Assembly: GCA_963575745.1 (NCBI GenBank)
Contig: CAUYUJ010013892.1
Location: 5,001 to 67,000, forward strand
Direction of reading: 5' to 3'
Length of the DNA: 62,000 bases
Source: Prorocentrum cordatum
Taxonomy: Eukaryota; Sar; Dinophyceae; Prorocentrales; Prorocentraceae
Part shown: positions 31,022 to 41,584 of the stretch, in pieces
Numbering within the stretch: the first letter of the stretch is position 1
Layout of the letters: every line of letters begins with the position of its first letter
The notes under the pieces: generated by a model
The model's database searches: none
The model's input: the letters and a program-made list of their open reading frames with translations, nothing else
Told to the model about the DNA's origin: nothing
Translations under genes and position numbers: made by a program

Positions 31022-31207
31022 TTTTAAGTCGGGCGTGTCCCCCTACAGGGGGATTTTCGACGAAAAAAAAACTCCAAAAATAAAAAAAAAATCCAAAAAT
31101 AGTCTGGGGACTATTCTTTGAGTATTGTTTGACCTTTTGGGGGCATGTTTGGGGTATTTTTCATGATTTTCCTCGAAAAAACATGTAGGGGGACAGGCCC
31201 GACTTAA
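31022..31207. mobile_element. Best copy of element family B: 186 bp, TIRs, 8-bp TSD
   Basis: Starts TTTTAAGTCGGGCGTGTCCC and ends, read on the other strand, TTAAGTCGGGCCTGTCCCCC. The TIRs match over about 24 bases with one difference. The flanking direct repeat GGCCACGG sits at 31014-31021 and 31208-31215, a perfect 8-base target duplication. The interior is A/T-rich (runs of A, ATTTTTCATGATTTT) and has no gene, so the element is non-autonomous. The perfect duplication suggests a fairly recent insertion. 8-base duplications fit hAT-type and some other cut-and-paste elements. Confidence 0.9.
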
Positions 31208-31344
31208 GGCCACGGTGGTCCTTCCGGTGGCGCGGCGGGGGGCCTTGAAAGCCTCTTGCCGCCCCTCTGCCTTTGCTCGGAGGCCATGCGTGCCCGCACT
31301 GCGGCACGAGAGGCTGCGAGCAAGTGAACTGTGAACCGTCAAAC

Positions 31345-31411
31345 TGGTCGGGCAACGGTGCCCCCCCCCCCAAGAAAACATCCCTCTGTAGAGGGACACG
31401 CCCGACTTCAG
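31345..31411. mobile_element. Very short element family B copy
   Basis: GGTCGGGCAACGGTGCCCC at the left and, on the opposite strand of the right end, GAAGTCGGGCGTGTCCCTCT, only about 65 bases apart. Probably an internally deleted copy. Confidence 0.55.
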
Positions 31412-31418
31412 ACTCAAG

Positions 31419-31510
31419 ATGAAAAACCAGTCCCCGGGAATGGGTCCGGAGCTCTGGGGGTCTCGTCAGGGAAACAGCATGACGTCGGGGGTCTGGGGCC
31501 ACTGCTTCCC
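31419..31510 (-). repeat. Dispersed repeat E, copy 3 (inverted, partial)
   Basis: GATGAAAAACCAGTCCCCGG, GAATGGGTCCGGAGCTCTGG and CATGACGTCGGGGGTCTGG are the complements of the family E landmarks. Confidence 0.65.
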
Positions 31511-31520
31511 AGCCCACGCC

Positions 31521-31950
31521 TCGTGCAGTGGGAGCTCGACCACAAGGAACCTTGCGCAAGAAAACCGACCCTGAGACCCCAGGACGTCCATCTATGTTTG
31601 GTGTGGGCACGTCACGCTCTCCACAGCGAAACCATCGAAACCCGAGAAACCCAGGGCACCCTGGAGGCAAGCAGGGTGCTTCTTTTGAGAAGGGACCGAC
31701 AGTCCCGGCATTCCTATAGTCCCTCCACGAACTGTTCTTAGAACCCCAAACTGTTCCAAGAACAAAAACAATGTTCTTAGAACATAAACCCGATGTGATA
31801 AAACAAAATGATCCCAGCCAGAAATGTTCTAAGAACATTTCGTGGAAACCGCAAAAGGTTCTTAGAACATTGCTTGGTAGGGCTATAGGCGAGCCAGGAC
31901 GCTTCGCCACTGCTTGATTCTTGGCATGGGTCTCCACTGTGTATGGGTGA
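31521..31950 (+). repeat. Dispersed repeat F, copy split by an insertion
   Basis: GACCACAAGGAACCTTGCGC, CCCTGAGACCCCAGGACGTC and CACCCTGGAGGCAAGCAGGG run to about 31684. The missing 3' part, TTCTTGGCATGGGTCTCCAC, resumes at about 31915. Compared with the uninterrupted copy at 11783-11980, about 230 bases have been inserted. Confidence 0.75.
31685..31914. mobile_element. Element family G with repeated TTCTTAGAAC palindromes
   Basis: Contains several copies of the palindrome GTTCTTAGAAC or a close variant (about 31735, 31773, 31825-31840 and 31860) and ends with GGCGAGCCAGGACGCTTCGC and CACTGCTT. It lies inside repeat F. A related copy is at 49012-49245, and tail-only copies lie at 41585-41650 and 49477-49510. 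TGCTTCTT and TGATTCTT at its edges may be a diverged 8-base target duplication. Confidence 0.7.
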
Positions 31951-32029
31951 GTCCGTCCCCGAGCTCATCGTCGAGTTCCAGGTGCAGTGTGCAGCACTGC
32001 GGATTCTGACCCCGTCGCCTGTCCTCGCA

Positions 32030-32690
32030 GCTTCTCGATTACCGCTGCTGCCGATGCGCTTCCGGAGGCTCGGGCGCCCGAGCCGCCTCGCCCCCGGCGC
32101 CTGCGGAGGCTGTGGCCGCTCCGCCACGGGCCCCGGCTGCGGCCCCGGCGCTGACGATGATGCGCTTCGCGGGCAGCGGCGTGCTGTGGACCGACCCCAC
32201 GACCCAGAGATCCGACGTCGTGATTTTTTCCATACGGGGTCCCCGGAAGTCTCGACCCATTCCCCAGGACCGGTTTTTCATCCTGAGTCGCTTTTTGACG
32301 TTCCTTGGGCCCGGCGAGGGCCCCTAGAGGCCGAAAATACAGACAAACCTCCGTCGCGATGTTTTAAATACTGTTTTAAATACGTTCGATCTCTGGGCAC
32401 GATCTGGAGGCTGCTCGAGCCGCTGCTCATGGCGTTGCGCCTCTGGAGGCTCCGGACACGAGCTGCCTCGCCACCAGCGCCGGCGGAGGCCGCGGCTGCC
32501 CCGCCACCGGGCGCCGGCTGCGGCCCCGACCTCTCGGAGGCGCCCGTGGGCGGCGGCGACCAGGCCGTTGCGTGGAGGTGCCGGGCAGGGCGGCGCCGCC
32601 GTGCGCCTGCCAAATGGCCGCCGAGCGCGCGGCGGCAGGGCGCACGGCTGAACAGGCGCGGCATCCGGAGGCTTCGGGGATCTTGCAGCC
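32030..32690. repeat. Repeat E copy 4 and duplicated GC-rich segment
   Basis: Family E landmarks run at 32200-32345 (GAGATCCGACGTCGTGATTT, CCCCAGGACCGGTTTTTCAT, CCTGAGTCGCTTTTTGACG). A GC-rich segment at about 32045-32150 (GGAGGCTCGGGCGCCCGAG; GGCGCCTGCGGAGGC; CCGGCTGCGGCCCCGGCG) is repeated in diverged form at about 32430-32535. TGTTTTAAATAC is tandemly duplicated near 32360. No gene. Confidence 0.6.
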
Positions 32691-32866
32691 CGGGTCAATG
32701 CAGGCCCAGGTCAGTCAGGCCCTGCAGAATCCTGCAAGGTCCTGCGAGGTCCTGCACCCAAGCCCAGGTCCATGCGAAGGACCCGGCAAGGTCCTGCAGA
32801 ATCCTGCACCCAAACCCGGGTCAATGCGACCCTGGCCCTGCAGGATCCTGCATTTGCATTGACCCA
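32691..32866 (+). repeat. Tandem GGTCCTGCAGAATCCTGCA-type repeat with inverted ends
   Basis: About six units based on CCTGCA(G/A)AATCCTGCA and CCCAAGCCCAGGTC. The block opens with GGGTCAATGCAGG and closes with its inverse, TGCATTGACCC. Inverted ends around a tandem core suggest a small foldback element. 32867-33200 shows no gene. Confidence 0.7.
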
Positions 32867-33540
32867 CGTCTCAAAGCTCCCGAAGGCTGAGCGCGTGCCC
32901 GTGCCAAGCACCCCGGGGCAGCCTGTTGTCTCCAGTGCGGCCCTCGATGACGAGAGGAACCGGAGGATCGGCGACGCTATCGCTTCTCAAAGAGGCATCG
33001 AAGCCGCCAGGGCCGCCAGGTTTGCCGCATATGCGGCCATCGGCATCCATATGATGTAAAATATTGTGCCTCGCCCTGATGGTGATCATAGAGATTGTCT
33101 TTCAGACGGTCCGACCAGCACCGAGTGAGGCGACTGAGCATTGAGTATTACAAGCTTCCTGTCACGTCGCAATGTGTCATCTTTAGAACGAGGAGAGGTG
33201 GGATCATGAATGCCTGTCTGTGCTCAGACGTTTGATTCCTCCTCCCTCCCGCCCGCCTTCCATTATCCTCTATTTCTACATCTCCCTCCCTCCCGCCTCC
33301 TCGTTTCTCATGCACTGCGAGCGTGAGCCTGGTGAGGCCAGGAATGCGCAGCATGCCAGCTCGCCGCGAGTTGTCGCCCGTCGTTGGCTGGTGCTACTGT
33401 CGCGGAGAAGAGAGGACCAGGAGGAGGTAGGGAGGTGGATTGGTGGATGTTTGCGAGGAGTTGCGAGGTGGCCACGGTCTGGAGTGTGCCCAATACGCCT
33501 GGCACCTGACCGACAGCATGCGGCAGAGCTAGTTTCGTTT

Positions 33541-34000
33541 TAAACTGCCTTGCTGCGTAGTTGCCGCTCCTGTGCTTTTACACGCAGAAGCGAGCAGAAG
33601 GATGTCAGACTCTGTCCCAGTCCCCCTCGCTCCTTCGCGATTAAACCCTCCCACCTTCCTTCACCCCCGAGTACCCGAGTGCACAGGCCACCGCGGCAAT
33701 TCATCGTATGAGCTCCTGCCAGTTGTTCTGCCAGTGCCATCTATCGAGGGCTTGGGCCGAGGCCGGCCAGGCTTCGTGCGTAGGGAATGTGGATGTGGGG
33801 TGCAGGGAGGTATCGGAGTGGATAAGGGTTTGGACTGCCTCGCAATGTAGTTGCCATACTGGCCACTGCGCGCAGGGACGAGCCGGAGGATGTAAGCCTG
33901 CGTCGTAGCGTCACTCCCTCGTTCTCGCCATATCACTATGCTTTACCCCTCCTTCCCTCCGCCACTCTACCCGAGTGCCCTGGACGGGCACAGCAAGAGA
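33541..34000 (+). repeat. About 290-bp tandem duplication
   Basis: CTGCCTTGCTGCGTAGTTGC (33547) recurs as CTGCCTCGCAATGTAGTTGC (about 33836). The following landmarks also recur in order (CGCAG...GAGC.GA.GGATGT; CTCGCTCCTTCGCG versus CTCGTTCTCGCC; ACCCGAGTGC). Diverged and old. Nothing codes convincingly in 33060-34240. Confidence 0.65.
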
Positions 34001-34249
34001 TCTGTCGCCGCCTTCAGCATTCGCCGTCCAGTTGCCGATTATGGGGAGGGCAGTTAGGATCAGGGAGGGGCTGGAATCCTTGCTTCGCTTCGACGCGTTC
34101 CATCTGCTCTGTCGTGGGGGTCCCACCGCACTGAAACTGTGTTTTTGGTGCCCGTAAGCCTTCTGCTAGCTGCAACGCCGACCTTTCGTGACAGTCATCC
34201 TGGACCGTCACGCTTGCAATGCAAGAATCCCTCCCTGCTCATCGTTCTC

Positions 34250-35060
34250 CACCTCGTCCTCCTCCTCCTCCTCCTCCTCCTCCTCCTCCTCCCCCTTTCC
34301 TCCTCCTCGGCCTCCTCCTCCTCCTCCTCCCGCCCCCCTGCCCCATCCTCCTCCGCCTCATCCTCCTCCTCCTCCTCTGCCTCCACCCCTCCTCCTCATG
34401 CTCCTGCTCCTCCTCCTCCGCCTCCTCCTCCTCCTCCCACCCGCCCGCCCGCCCGCCTGCCCGCCCGCCCGCCCGCCCGCCCGCCCTCCCTCCCTCCCTC
34501 CCTCCCGCCCTCCCGCCTCTCGCGCCCCCCCGCCCTCCCGCCCTGCCTCCCTCCTCCTCCCTTCATCCTCACCCCACTCCTCCCCCTCCCTTCTCTTCCC
34601 CACCCCTCCTCCCCTCCTCCTCCTATACTCCTCCTCCTCCTCTCCCTCCTTTCCCTCCATCCCGTTCCCATCCTCCTCCAACCTCCTCCTTCTCCTCCTC
34701 GTTCTCCTCCTCCTCCACCTACTTCCTCTCCTCCTTCTCTCTCCTCCTCATCCTCCTCCCCTTCCCATCCCTCCCTCCTTCCATCCTCCCTCCTCTCTCC
34801 TCCTCCTCCCTCCTCCCCTCCTCCTCCACCACCTCCTCCTCCCTCCTCCTCCTCCCCTCCTCCTCTCCTCTCCTCCTCCTCCTCCTCCTCCTCCTCCTCC
34901 TCCTCGGATGTTTCCTCCATCCCCCTCTCCCTCCCTCCCTCCCCCCCCTCCCATTCTCCCATCCTCCCTCCTCCTCCTCCTCCTCCTCCTCCTCCTCCTC
35001 CTCCTCCTCCTCCTCCTCCTCCTCCTCCTCCTCCCTCCTTCTCCTCGCCTCCCTTCCCTC
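34250..35060. repeat. (CCT)n / CCCGCC polypyrimidine tract, 0.8 kb
   Basis: Almost pure CCT with an inner (CCCG)n stretch at about 34438-34500 and a final uninterrupted (CTC)n of some 60 bases near 34970-35035. The 310-339-residue Ser/Pro/Leu frames are by-products. Confidence 0.95.
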
Positions 35061-36534
35061 TGCCTTCCCCCCCCGCCCTCGGACTCAACCTCCCCTCTCA
35101 CCCTCCCCTTTGTTCTGCTCCTCTTACTCCTGCTTCTCGCTGATTGCTTAGCCGAGCTAACTGGGTTCACAGCGGCGCAATCCCCCGTCTGTGGCATCGC
35201 CTCCTAAGTCTCTCTGCACAAGGCTCTGGCCTCAGGTCCCCGGCCCCAATGTGATTCCAGGTCCTTGGACAGCTGGCGAGACGATACGAGATACTCCGCC
35301 TTGTTCCAGGAAGCTGGTATTCCCCTGGACACCACGGAGTTCGAGACACCACGATACTATTGGCTTAGGTGGCGTTTCAAGAATTCTGAAGTATGTGGCG
35401 GTCCTCGTGTCCGGAGCCCGTGCGGAACAATGATCAGGAGGCATTGGAAATCTTGGAATCCTGGGGAGTTCTTGAACCTTCGAACGTATCATCAACATGT
35501 GGAATTTCACCCTGCTGATTCCGCCCCCCGGGAGGACGAGCGGACTGCGATTAAGCAAGGTCTTGGGCAGAACACAGCCGTACCCCTGCACTCCTCTCGG
35601 CGCCTCGGCTCTGCCGAGAAGCTTGGGAAGCGAGAGGAAGGCGACGACGGCCAGCACGGCGGGAGGGAGGACGCGGGGGGAGGGAGGAAGAGTGACGAGG
35701 GAGGAGGGCGGAGGGAGGACGAGGAAGAGGGAGGAGGGAGGAGGCACAGAGCAGAGAGCAGAAGAGGAAAGGGAAGAAGGAGCCAGGAGGGCATTGAGCG
35801 AAATGTGGAAGGCTTGCACTTGGCGGCAACTTATCCGCCAACACACCCGCTTGCTGGGGGATGCGATGGCGTTTAAGAGGATTGGCGGTCCCCCCTTCCG
35901 GTAGAGGGATCTAAAATTCCGTTGGAGGGGTCCCCCGTCTCCCCTTCGGTCTAACATCCCTTTAGAGGGGATGGTAACTAATCAAGAAAGGACCCCTAAC
36001 CCTTTGGGCGGGTACCTAAGTTAGGAGGGCCAAAACATCAGGGATAGGGGACCTTTTTTTTCTGCAGATGTATCAGGTCACACCGCCCCGATGTAGCAAT
36101 CCCTCATGCGGAGACGCGGACCTAGGTGAGGCCACGTCTTCACCGTGGTATTGGGGTTATGGGGGCTCTCTTGTTCGCGACGGGGTGGGGGTGACCACGG
36201 GGGGGGGCCAGAGTGGGGAAACCAAAAGGTATCGATACCGCTGCTCCCCGGGCCTCTCCCAAAGTGCGTTCTGAGCAGGACTTCGGGTCGAATCCAGCGG
36301 TGGCGACGAGGGCCGCCCAGGAGGCCCAAAAAGGGTAAAACGAGGGGAGGGTAGAGGTATGGGTACCTTTTCCTCCTCTGACAGATCTCGACAACGCACC
36401 CCTGGGGGCTCCCCGGAGCATCCCAGTCAGCAATACACGTGGCCTCCGGGAGGCACGGGATGGCCTCTCCGAACCGTCTCTCTCCAGCGGAGCTCCCCCG
36501 CGCCAGGGGATCGTCGGCAACAGCACGCAGGAGG
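35061..36534. other. No supported gene
   Basis: A purine-rich (GGGAGGA) patch occurs at 35640-35780. A diverged inverted pair lies near 35895-35965 (TAGAGGGATCTAAAATTCC; CATCCCTTTAGAGGGGATGG). Otherwise only short conflicting frames. Confidence 0.5.
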
Positions 36535-36715
36535 GCTTCCATCAAGGGGCCCAGGGACACACAAACGAATACACACAACTCCCAGGACTGCCCCTGATGT
36601 TTCCATGTGTTCGGGATGATCGCCTTCCCCCCCCACTTCCCACATTGTCCCATATGTTCCTGGTAGTCGACGATTCACTGTGTCTGTGTGTTTTTGTCCC
36701 CTCCTGATTTGAAGA
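36535..36715 (+). repeat. Dispersed repeat I, copy 1
   Basis: GGGGCCCAGGGACACACAAA, CCCCACTTCCCACATTGTCC, CGACGATTCACTGTGTCTGT and GTGTTTTTGTCCCCTCCTG. The same order appears at 52745-52915. Confidence 0.75.
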
Positions 36716-36915
36716 CGGTCCACAGGGCGCCAAGGAGGCCCCGAGAGGCTGCCGCTGCGAAAAAGCCTCATAAAGTGCCACAGGAGGCCAAAGTCGTCCG
36801 AATTCCTCCGGAAAGCCCGCCTTTTTGACAGGCTCGCCTTGCCAGTCTCGACAGCATCTAAGACGGCACAAGACGGCCGCAAGATTTCCCCAAAAACGGC
36901 CAAGAGAGCGTCTCT

Positions 36916-36992
36916 TTGTGTTCGGCGATAACGGGCGTCATGGGGGGGGAGCGGGAGGAAAATTACGCTACCGAGGAACCCCACATACTTAC
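36916..36992 (+). repeat. Family J end sequence and duplicated flank
   Basis: TTTGTGTTCGGCGATAACGG plus GCGTCATGGGGGGGG resembles the left terminus of the 46866-48200 element. Directly after it, ATTACGCTACCGAGGAACCC then CACATACTTA is repeated at 39806-39836 (there with ATTATGCGACCG), so this is the left edge of a larger duplication. Confidence 0.65.
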
Positions 36993-37066
36993 ATGATGGC
37001 TGGAGAGATGAGAGCTGAAGTGAAGCATGTGAGAATGATGTTGGTGGCCGTTGCCCCGCCGATACC

Positions 37067-39572
37067 GCTGTGCCCTGGACGACCGTCATGGACAGCGGCC
37101 GCGGTGAGAGACCACCCCCTGCGCACCCCCTTTATGGTGTCGAGAATATGTCATGCCTGCTGTGCCCTGGACGACCGTCACGGATAGCGGCCGCGGTGAG
37201 AGACCACCCCCTGCGCACCCCCTGTGGTGTCGAGAATATGCCACGCCCTGCTATCCTGCTGTCCCTGGACGAACGTCCCGTCACGGATAGCGGCCGCGGT
37301 GAGAGACCACCCCCTGCGCACCCCCTATGGTGTCGAGAATATGCCATGCCTGCTGTGCCCTTGACGACTGTCACGGATAGCGGCCGCGGTGGGAGACCAC
37401 CCCCTGCGCACCCCCTATGGTGCCGAGAATATGCAATGCCTGCTGTGCCTGGGCGACCGTCACGGATAGCGGCCGCGGTGAAAGACCACCCCCTGCGCAC
37501 CCCCAATGTGTCGAGAATATGCCATTGCCTCCTTCCTGATCCCTGGACGACCGTCACGGATAGCGGCCGCGGTAAGAGACCACCCCCTGCGCACCCCCTA
37601 CGGTGTCGAGAATATGCCATGCCTGCTGCGCCCTGGACGACCGTCACGGATAGCGGCCGCGGTGAGAGACCACCGCCTGCGCACCCCCTATGGTGTCGAG
37701 AATATGCCATGCCTGCTGTGCCCTGGACGACCGTCACGGATAGCGGCCGCGGTGAGAGACCACCCCTTGCGCACCCCCCATGGTGTCGAGAATATGCCAT
37801 GCCTGCTGTGCCCTGGACGACCGTCACGGATAGCGGCCGCGGTGAGAGACCACCCCTTGCGCACCCCCTACGCTGTCGAGAATATGCCATGCCTGCTGTG
37901 CCCTGGACGACTGTCACGGATAGCGGCCGCGGTGAGAGACCACCACTTGCGCACCCCCTATGGTGTCGAGAATATGCCATGCCTGCTGTGCCCTGGACGA
38001 CCGTCACGGATAGCGGCCGCGGTAAGAGACCATCCCTTGCGCACCCCCTACGCTGTCCAGAATATGCCATGCCTGCTGTGCCCTGGACGGCCGTCACGGA
38101 TAGCGGCCGCGGTGAGAGACAACCCCATGCGCACCTCCCCTATGGTGTCGAGAATATGCCATGCTGCTGTGCCTGGGCGACCGTCACGGATAGCGTCCGC
38201 GTGAGAGACCACCCCCTGCGGCATCCCCCTCTGGTGTCGAGAATATGCCATGCCTGCTGTGCGCCCCTGGACGACCCAACACAGCCGCGGGCGCGTGAGA
38301 AGACCACCGCCTGTGCGCACGCCATTACATGGTGTCCGAGAATAATGCCATGCCTGCGTGTGCCTAGTACGAAAACGTCACAACATAGCGGCCGCGGTTG
38401 AGCAACCACCCCCTGCGCACCACCAACCCCCCCTCTGGTGTCAAGAATATGTGCAACCCTGCCTGTTCCCTGGACGACCGGCACACGGAATAGCGGCCGC
38501 GGTGAGAGACCACCCCTGCGCACCCCCTTAACGGTGTCGAGAATATGCCATGCCTGCAGTGCCCTGGACGACCGTCACCGATAGCGGCCGCGGTGAGAGA
38601 CCGCCCCCTGCGCACCCCCTCTGGTGTCGAGAATATGCCATGCCTGCTGTGCCCTGGACGACCGTCACGGATAGCGGCCGCGGTGAGAGACCACCCCCTG
38701 CGCACCCCCTATGGTGTCGAGTATATGCCATGCCTGCTGTGCCCTGGACGACCGTCACGGATAGCGGCCGCGGTGAGAGACCAACCCCCACGCTCACCCC
38801 TCTGGTGTCGAGAGGGTATGCCATTGCCTGCTGTGCCCTGGACGACCGTCAAACGGATAGCGGTCCGCGGTGAAGAAGACCAACCCCTGCGCACCCCCTA
38901 TGGTGTCGAGAATATGCCATGCCTGCAGTGCCCTGGACGACCGTCACCGATAGCGGCCGCGGTGAGAGACCCAACCCCCCCAACCCCCAGCGCACGCCCC
39001 TCTGGTGTCGAGACTAAAGCCCATGCCTGATGTGCCCTAGACGACGTCACCAATAGCGGCCGCGGTGAGAGACCACCCCCTGCGCACCCCCTTCATGGTG
39101 TCGAGAATATGCCATGCCTGCTGTGCCCTGGACGACCGTCACGGATAGCGGCCGCGGTGGGAGACCACCCCTTGCGCACCCCCTATGGTGTCGAGAATGT
39201 GCCATGCCTGCTGTGCCCTGGACGACCGTCACGAGTAGCGGCCGCGGTGAGAGACCACCCCCTGCGCACCCCCTTATGTTGTCGAGAATATGCCACGCCT
39301 GCTGTGCCCTGGACGACCGTCACGGATAGCGGCCGCGGTGAGAGACCACCCCCTGCGCACCCCCGTATGGTGTCGAGAATATGCCATGCATGCTGTGCCC
39401 TGGACGACCGTCACGGATAGCGGCCGCGGTGAGAGACCACCCCCTGCGCACCCCCTATGGTGTCGAGAATATGCCACGTCTGCCACGCCCTGCGACCCCG
39501 GGGCGGGTAGAGACCGCGGTGAGGGACCACTCCCTGCACACGTCCTGTAGGGACGAGAAAGTGCCACACACG
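37067..39572 (+). repeat. 90-bp tandem minisatellite B, block 1, NotI in most units
   Basis: About 27 units of 90 bases. Landmarks in each: CTGTGCCCTGGACGACCGTC, ACGGATAGCGGCCGCGGTGA, GAGACCACCCCCTGCGCACC and TGGTGTCGAGAATATGCCAT. GCGGCCGCGG contains overlapping NotI and SacII sites. Units near 38200-38500 and 38770-39050 carry small indels; others are nearly identical, which points to recent homogenisation. Frames stay open on both strands because the period is 30 codons. I see no reason to call a protein. Confidence 0.95.
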
Positions 39573-39712
39573 GATGGTGTTGTGTAGTGTGGTGTGGTGT
39601 GGTGTGGTGTGGTGTGGTGTGGTGTGGTGCGGTGTGGTGTGGTGTGGTGGTGTGTGGTGTGGCGTGGTGTGGTGTGGTGCGATGTGGCGTGGTGTGGTGT
39701 GGTGTGTGTACG
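39573..39712. repeat. (TGTGG)n pentanucleotide microsatellite
   Basis: About 25 TGTGG units with a few CG variants, separating the two halves of the 37-41 kb array. Confidence 0.95.
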
Positions 39713-39803
39713 AGCGAGAAGGAGGAGGTGAGGTGGGAACGCAGGTGTGACGCGGGTGTAGAAAAGGGGAGGTGAGTGAACGCGGGTGCGACGCGGGTGT
39801 AGA

Positions 39804-40215
39804 AATTATGCGACCGAGGAACCCCACATACTTATTTCAGATCCTGCGTGGTCATATCATGTTGCACCAAGCACAGCCTCCTGGCATTGTCGTTCGCCTC
39901 TGTGGCGTCGGGGATCTGCAACGCCTGCCACACTTTGCGAGCCCGCAACGGATAGGGGGGACCAGCCCCAGCGCACCCCCTGTGGTGTCGAGGACGTGCA
40001 ACGCCTGCCACAATTTGCGAGCCCGAAGCGGATATGGGGGACCACCCCCTGCGCACCCCCTTGTGGTGTCGAGAAGGTGCAACGCCCGCCACACTTTGCG
40101 AGCCCGCGCCGCATAAGGGCACCACCCCCCGCGCACCAATTTTGGTGCCGAGAAAATGCAACGCCTGCCACACTTTGCGAGCCCGAAACTGATGGGGGAC
40201 CACCCCCTGCGCACC
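39804..40215 (+). repeat. Duplicated flank and 80-bp variant units
   Basis: ATTATGCGACCGAGGAACCC duplicates the sequence at about 36961. From about 39900, four units of 78-80 bases share CTGCGCACCCCCT and TGGTGTCGAG with the 90-base unit, but have CACACTTTGCGAGCCCG in place of the NotI-bearing half. Confidence 0.8.
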
Positions 40216-41340
40216 CCCTCTGGTGTCGAGAACAAGTCATGCCTGCTGTGCCCTGGACGACCGTCACGGATAGCGGCCGCGGTGAGAGACCACCCCCTGC
40301 GCACCCCCTCTGGTGTCGAGAATATGCCATGCCTGCTGTGCCCTGGCCGACCGTCACGGATAGCGGCCGCGGTGAGAGACCACCCCCTGCGCACCCCCTA
40401 TGGCGTCGAGAACAAGTCATGCCTGCTGTGCCCTGGACGACCGTCACGCATAGCGGCCGCGGTAAGAGACCACCCCCTGCGCACCCCCTACGCTGTCGAG
40501 AGTATGCCATGCCTGCTGTGCCCTGGACGACTGTCACAGATAGCGGCCGCGGTGAGAGACCACCCCTTGCGCACCCCCTATGGTGTCGAGAATATGCCAT
40601 GCCTGCTGTGCCCTGGACGACCGGCACGGATAGCGGGCGCGGTGAGAGACCACCCCCTGCGCACCCCGTCTGGTGTCGAGAATATGCCATGCCTGCTGTG
40701 CCCTGGACGACCGTCACGGATAGCGGGCGCGGTGAGAGACCACCCCCTGCGCACCGCGTCTGGTGTCGAGAATATGCCATGCCTGCTGTGCCCTGGACGA
40801 CCGGCACGGATAGCGGCCGCGGTGAGAGACCACCCCTTGCGCACCCCCTCTGGTGTCGAGAATATGCATGCCTGCTGTGCCCTGGACGACCGGCACGGAT
40901 AGCGGCCGCGGTGAGAGACCCACCCCCTGCGCACCCCCTATAGTGTCGAGAATATGCCATGCCTGCTGTGCCTTGGACGACCGTCACGGATAGCGGCCGC
41001 GGTGCGAGACCACCCCGTGCGCACCCCCTATGGTGTCGAGAATATGCAATGCCTGCTGTGCCCTGGACGACCGTCACGGATAGCGGCAGCGGTGAGAGAC
41101 CACCCCCTGCATACTCCCTATGGTGTCGAGAATATGCCATGCCTGCTGTGCCCTGGACGACCGTCACGGATAGCGGCCGCGGTGAGAGACCACCCCCTGC
41201 GCACCCCCTCTGGTGTCGAGAATATGCCATGCCTGCTGTGCCCTGGACGACCGTCACGGATAGCGGCCGCGGTGAGAAACCACCCCCTGCGCACCCCCTT
41301 TTGGTGTCGAGAATATGCCATGCCTGCTGTGCCCTTCGCG
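40216..41340 (+). repeat. 90-bp tandem minisatellite B, block 2
   Basis: About 12-13 units of the same 90-base repeat as block 1, very regular. Two or three units have GCGGGCGC and one has GCGGCAGC in place of the NotI site. It ends with CCTTCGCGACCCTCAAGG, after which the sequence is unrelated. Confidence 0.95.
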
Positions 41341-41584
41341 ACCCTCAAGGATTGTGCAGACGTCTTGGGTGTATGATGCAGTGAACATGCGTCTTGTGTG
41401 TGCGAGTGTGTGCATGCGTGCGGCTGTATGTAGACGCGTGTCTCATGTACTTGCCGTGCATGTGTTGACCGCGGGTTGAGGAGAGGAATGAAGAGGAGGG
41501 GAGGCGAGGAGACGCGGGTGCGCCGCGGCAGGGAAGAGAAAACCAGAAACCCACGAAACATGTGGGGAACAAGCTTCTGGGCCC

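Noticed and set aside
37070-38401. 443-residue plus-strand frame, 321-residue minus-strand frame and similar frames to 41.4 kb
   Set aside because: The 90-base period keeps every frame without a stop open. Frames are open on both strands and break at indels, so coding is not supported.
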